From an uncultured Eubacteriales bacterium (GTDB taxonomy: Bacteria; Bacillota; Clostridia; Oscillospirales; Oscillospiraceae): DNA of 30,266 nucleotides. The notes beneath the pieces were generated by a model. That model made no database searches. It was not told where the DNA came from and saw nothing but the letters and a program-made list of their open reading frames with translations. Numbering within the stretch: position 1 is the stretch's first letter; the number at the start of each line of letters is the position of its first letter. Shown here one piece after another: positions 29,131 to 30,266 of the stretch. The stretch is taken from NCBI GenBank assembly GCA_900545515.1, contig UQZA01000029.1:1-30266 (forward strand), in the 5' to 3' direction. Position numbers and translations under genes: made by a program.

Positions 29131-30266
29131 CCCGATCCCCCTCCTGATAATAGGATGCCTGGATTGTGTACATACTGGCATACTTCCCCTTTCGGGCAAG
29201 TAATTGCTCATGGGTACCTTCTTCCACAATTCGCCCATTGCTCAGAAGAATGATTCGGTCGCAAAATTTTGTAGAACTGAGTCTATGAGAAATAAAAATG
29301 CTGGTCTTCTGCTTTGTTAACTCATAATATTCTTGGTATACTTTGCTTTCTGCCACAGCGTCCAACGCCGAGGTTGGTTCATCTAAAATTAAAATGGGGC
29401 GGTCTCGATATAGGCAGCGGGCAATCATCAGTTTCTGCAATTCGCCGCCAGATAAAACAACGCCTTCAGGATCTAATTCTTTTGTCATATTTGAATTTAG
29501 GCCCTGAGGGAGAGACGTAACTTTTGATCCAAGGCCCACCTTGTCCAGGCAAAAGTGGACGCGCTGATAATCTGTTCTTTCCTCAGGCATGCAAGATATA
29601 TTTTCAGCCAAAGTTGCCGCAAGTAGATGGAAGTCTTGAAATACTACCGTACACCACTGATACATCTCTTCCGGTGTAAATCTGGATGTATCAAACCCAT
29701 TTATGAGCAGTCTCCCGGAAGTTGGACGGTAAAGCCCACATATCATTTTGATCAAAGTCGTCTTTCCGGCTCCATTGTTCCCCACAATCGCAACTTTTTC
29801 ACCAGGGTGAATTGTTAAGTTAAAATGCTCAAAAATTGGCTTCTCCGCCTCGGGAAACGTAAAAGAAACATCTTCCATACAAATCTCAGGCGCAACATTT
29901 TCAAAAACCGGTGCTGACGGAGATTCCTCTCCCTGGCCAGAGCAATCCCTCAGAACTTCCCGTGTGTTCCGAACATGGATACTGTTTATTTGCAAATATT
30001 GGATGTTATGAAAGATCTCCTCAATCCAATTGTTGATTCCAAACGCCAGCCCGATTGAAAACACAAAGTCATCTACAGCCATTCCGTTTTCTACCTGCCT
30101 CAATACCAACAAGTATACAGCCAAATATTTCACTGCTAATAAGAGGCGGCCTGTAGCCTTCACCAAAAAGAAATAGCTTAGTTCCTTCCTATGCCACTTA
30201 ACACGAGACTTTGTTAACTCATCCCACTTTTGCAGTATCCAAGACTTTGCACTGTATATTCTTATG
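29123..30266 (-). CDS. ABC exporter half-transporter, partial (N-terminus beyond window)
   Basis: The 3' part (about 380 codons) of a second half-exporter; the frame is open to the window edge, so the start lies outside. Visible: the last membrane helices (WHRKELSYFFLVKATGRLLL, KYLAVYLLVLRQ), then an ATPase with Walker A VGNNGAGKTT, Q-loop VVFQDFHLL, signature VVLSGGELQK, Walker B LILDEPTSALDA and H-loop IFISHRLSS. All catalytic elements look intact, so both sites of the heterodimer may hydrolyse ATP. Pairs of this kind occur with natural-product or peptide loci and as general drug exporters; the genes that would decide lie beyond 30266. Confidence 0.9.
   Translation of the reverse strand, partial: IRIYSAKSWILQKWDELTKSRVKWHRKELSYFFLVKATGRLLLAVKYLAVYLLVLRQVENGMAVDDFVFSIGLAFGINNWIEEIFHNIQYLQINSIHVRNTREVLRDCSGQGEESPSAPVFENVAPEICMEDVSFTFPEAEKPIFEHFNLTIHPGEKVAIVGNNGAGKTTLIKMICGLYRPTSGRLLINGFDTSRFTPEEMYQWCTVVFQDFHLLAATLAENISCMPEERTDYQRVHFCLDKVGLGSKVTSLPQGLNSNMTKELDPEGVVLSGGELQKLMIARCLYRDRPILILDEPTSALDAVAESKVYQEYYELTKQKTSIFISHRLSSTKFCDRIILLSNGRIVEEGTHEQLLARKGKYASMYTIQASYYQEGDRDA

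Noticed and set aside
30167..30266. Start of the last ABC gene at 30166
   Set aside because: The frame stays open to the window edge with membrane-domain-like residues and no ribosome site at 30166, so the gene is treated as partial.

Overview
The window looks like chromosome from a Gram-positive, endospore-forming anaerobe of the class Clostridia, most likely an Oscillospiraceae-type gut bacterium. The evidence is a complete spoIIIA sporulation operon, Firmicute operons (Asp23-nusB-xse-ispA, tepA, spoIIIE/ftsK), a class III ribonucleotide reductase activase, a four-subunit ferredoxin-dependent 2-oxoacid oxidoreductase, strong Shine-Dalgarno sites and GC-rich coding. Genus is inference; no rRNA or other marker is present.

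Layout. (1) 1-4.4 kb, minus strand: asp23 - nusB - TsaD-like paralog - xseA - xseB - ispA, read from a sigma-A-type promoter at 4402-4429 to a hairpin terminator at 21-55. The genes overlap by 4-20 bases except for a 46-base gap between asp23 and nusB. (2) 4.45-9.15 kb, minus: spoIIIAA to spoIIIAH, all eight genes, closed by a terminator at 4454-4485. The order spoIIIA - asp23/yqhY - nusB - xseA - xseB - ispA resembles Bacillus subtilis, but accBC and folD are absent and a TsaD-like gene is present. (3) 9.2-10.8 kb, minus: a TIGR04255-type protein and a YugP-type membrane zinc peptidase. (4) 10.9-13.9 kb, plus: PAP2 phosphatase, alpha/beta hydrolase, nrdG and dut; a minus-strand GNAT gene overlaps dut tail to tail. 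(5) 14.5-15.2 kb, plus: a TepA/ClpP-like serine protease. (6) 15.3-20.7 kb, minus: a six-gene amino-acid/2-oxoacid module, read as porG - porD - porA - porB - paaK-like - aminotransferase. Upstream at 20839-21104 is a compact unit with promoter, 41-codon ORF and intrinsic terminator that could be a separate small gene or an attenuating leader. (7) 21.3-25.8 kb, plus: a UppP/BacA-family protein lacking key active-site residues, ftsK/spoIIIE, and a PF06541-type membrane protein. (8) 25.8-27.2 kb: a Cu/Zn superoxide dismutase without a signal peptide (minus) and a Thr/Pro-rich lipoprotein (plus). (9) 27.2-30.3 kb, minus: a visibly more AT-rich pair of ABC exporter half-transporters, the first running off the window end.

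How it works together. Much of the window is vegetative and sporulation housekeeping: isoprenoid precursor, DNA repair, nucleotide pools, chromosome translocation and the forespore feeding-channel complex. The least ordinary part is the 15.3-21.1 kb block. The aminotransferase would interconvert an amino acid and its 2-oxoacid, the oxidoreductase would interconvert 2-oxoacid and acyl-CoA with ferredoxin, and the CoA ligase would interconvert acyl-CoA and free acid. That is a full path between an amino acid, possibly aromatic, and the acid one carbon shorter. The block lies between tepA and ftsK, which are near neighbours in Bacillus, and looks lower in GC than its flanks, so it may be an insertion.
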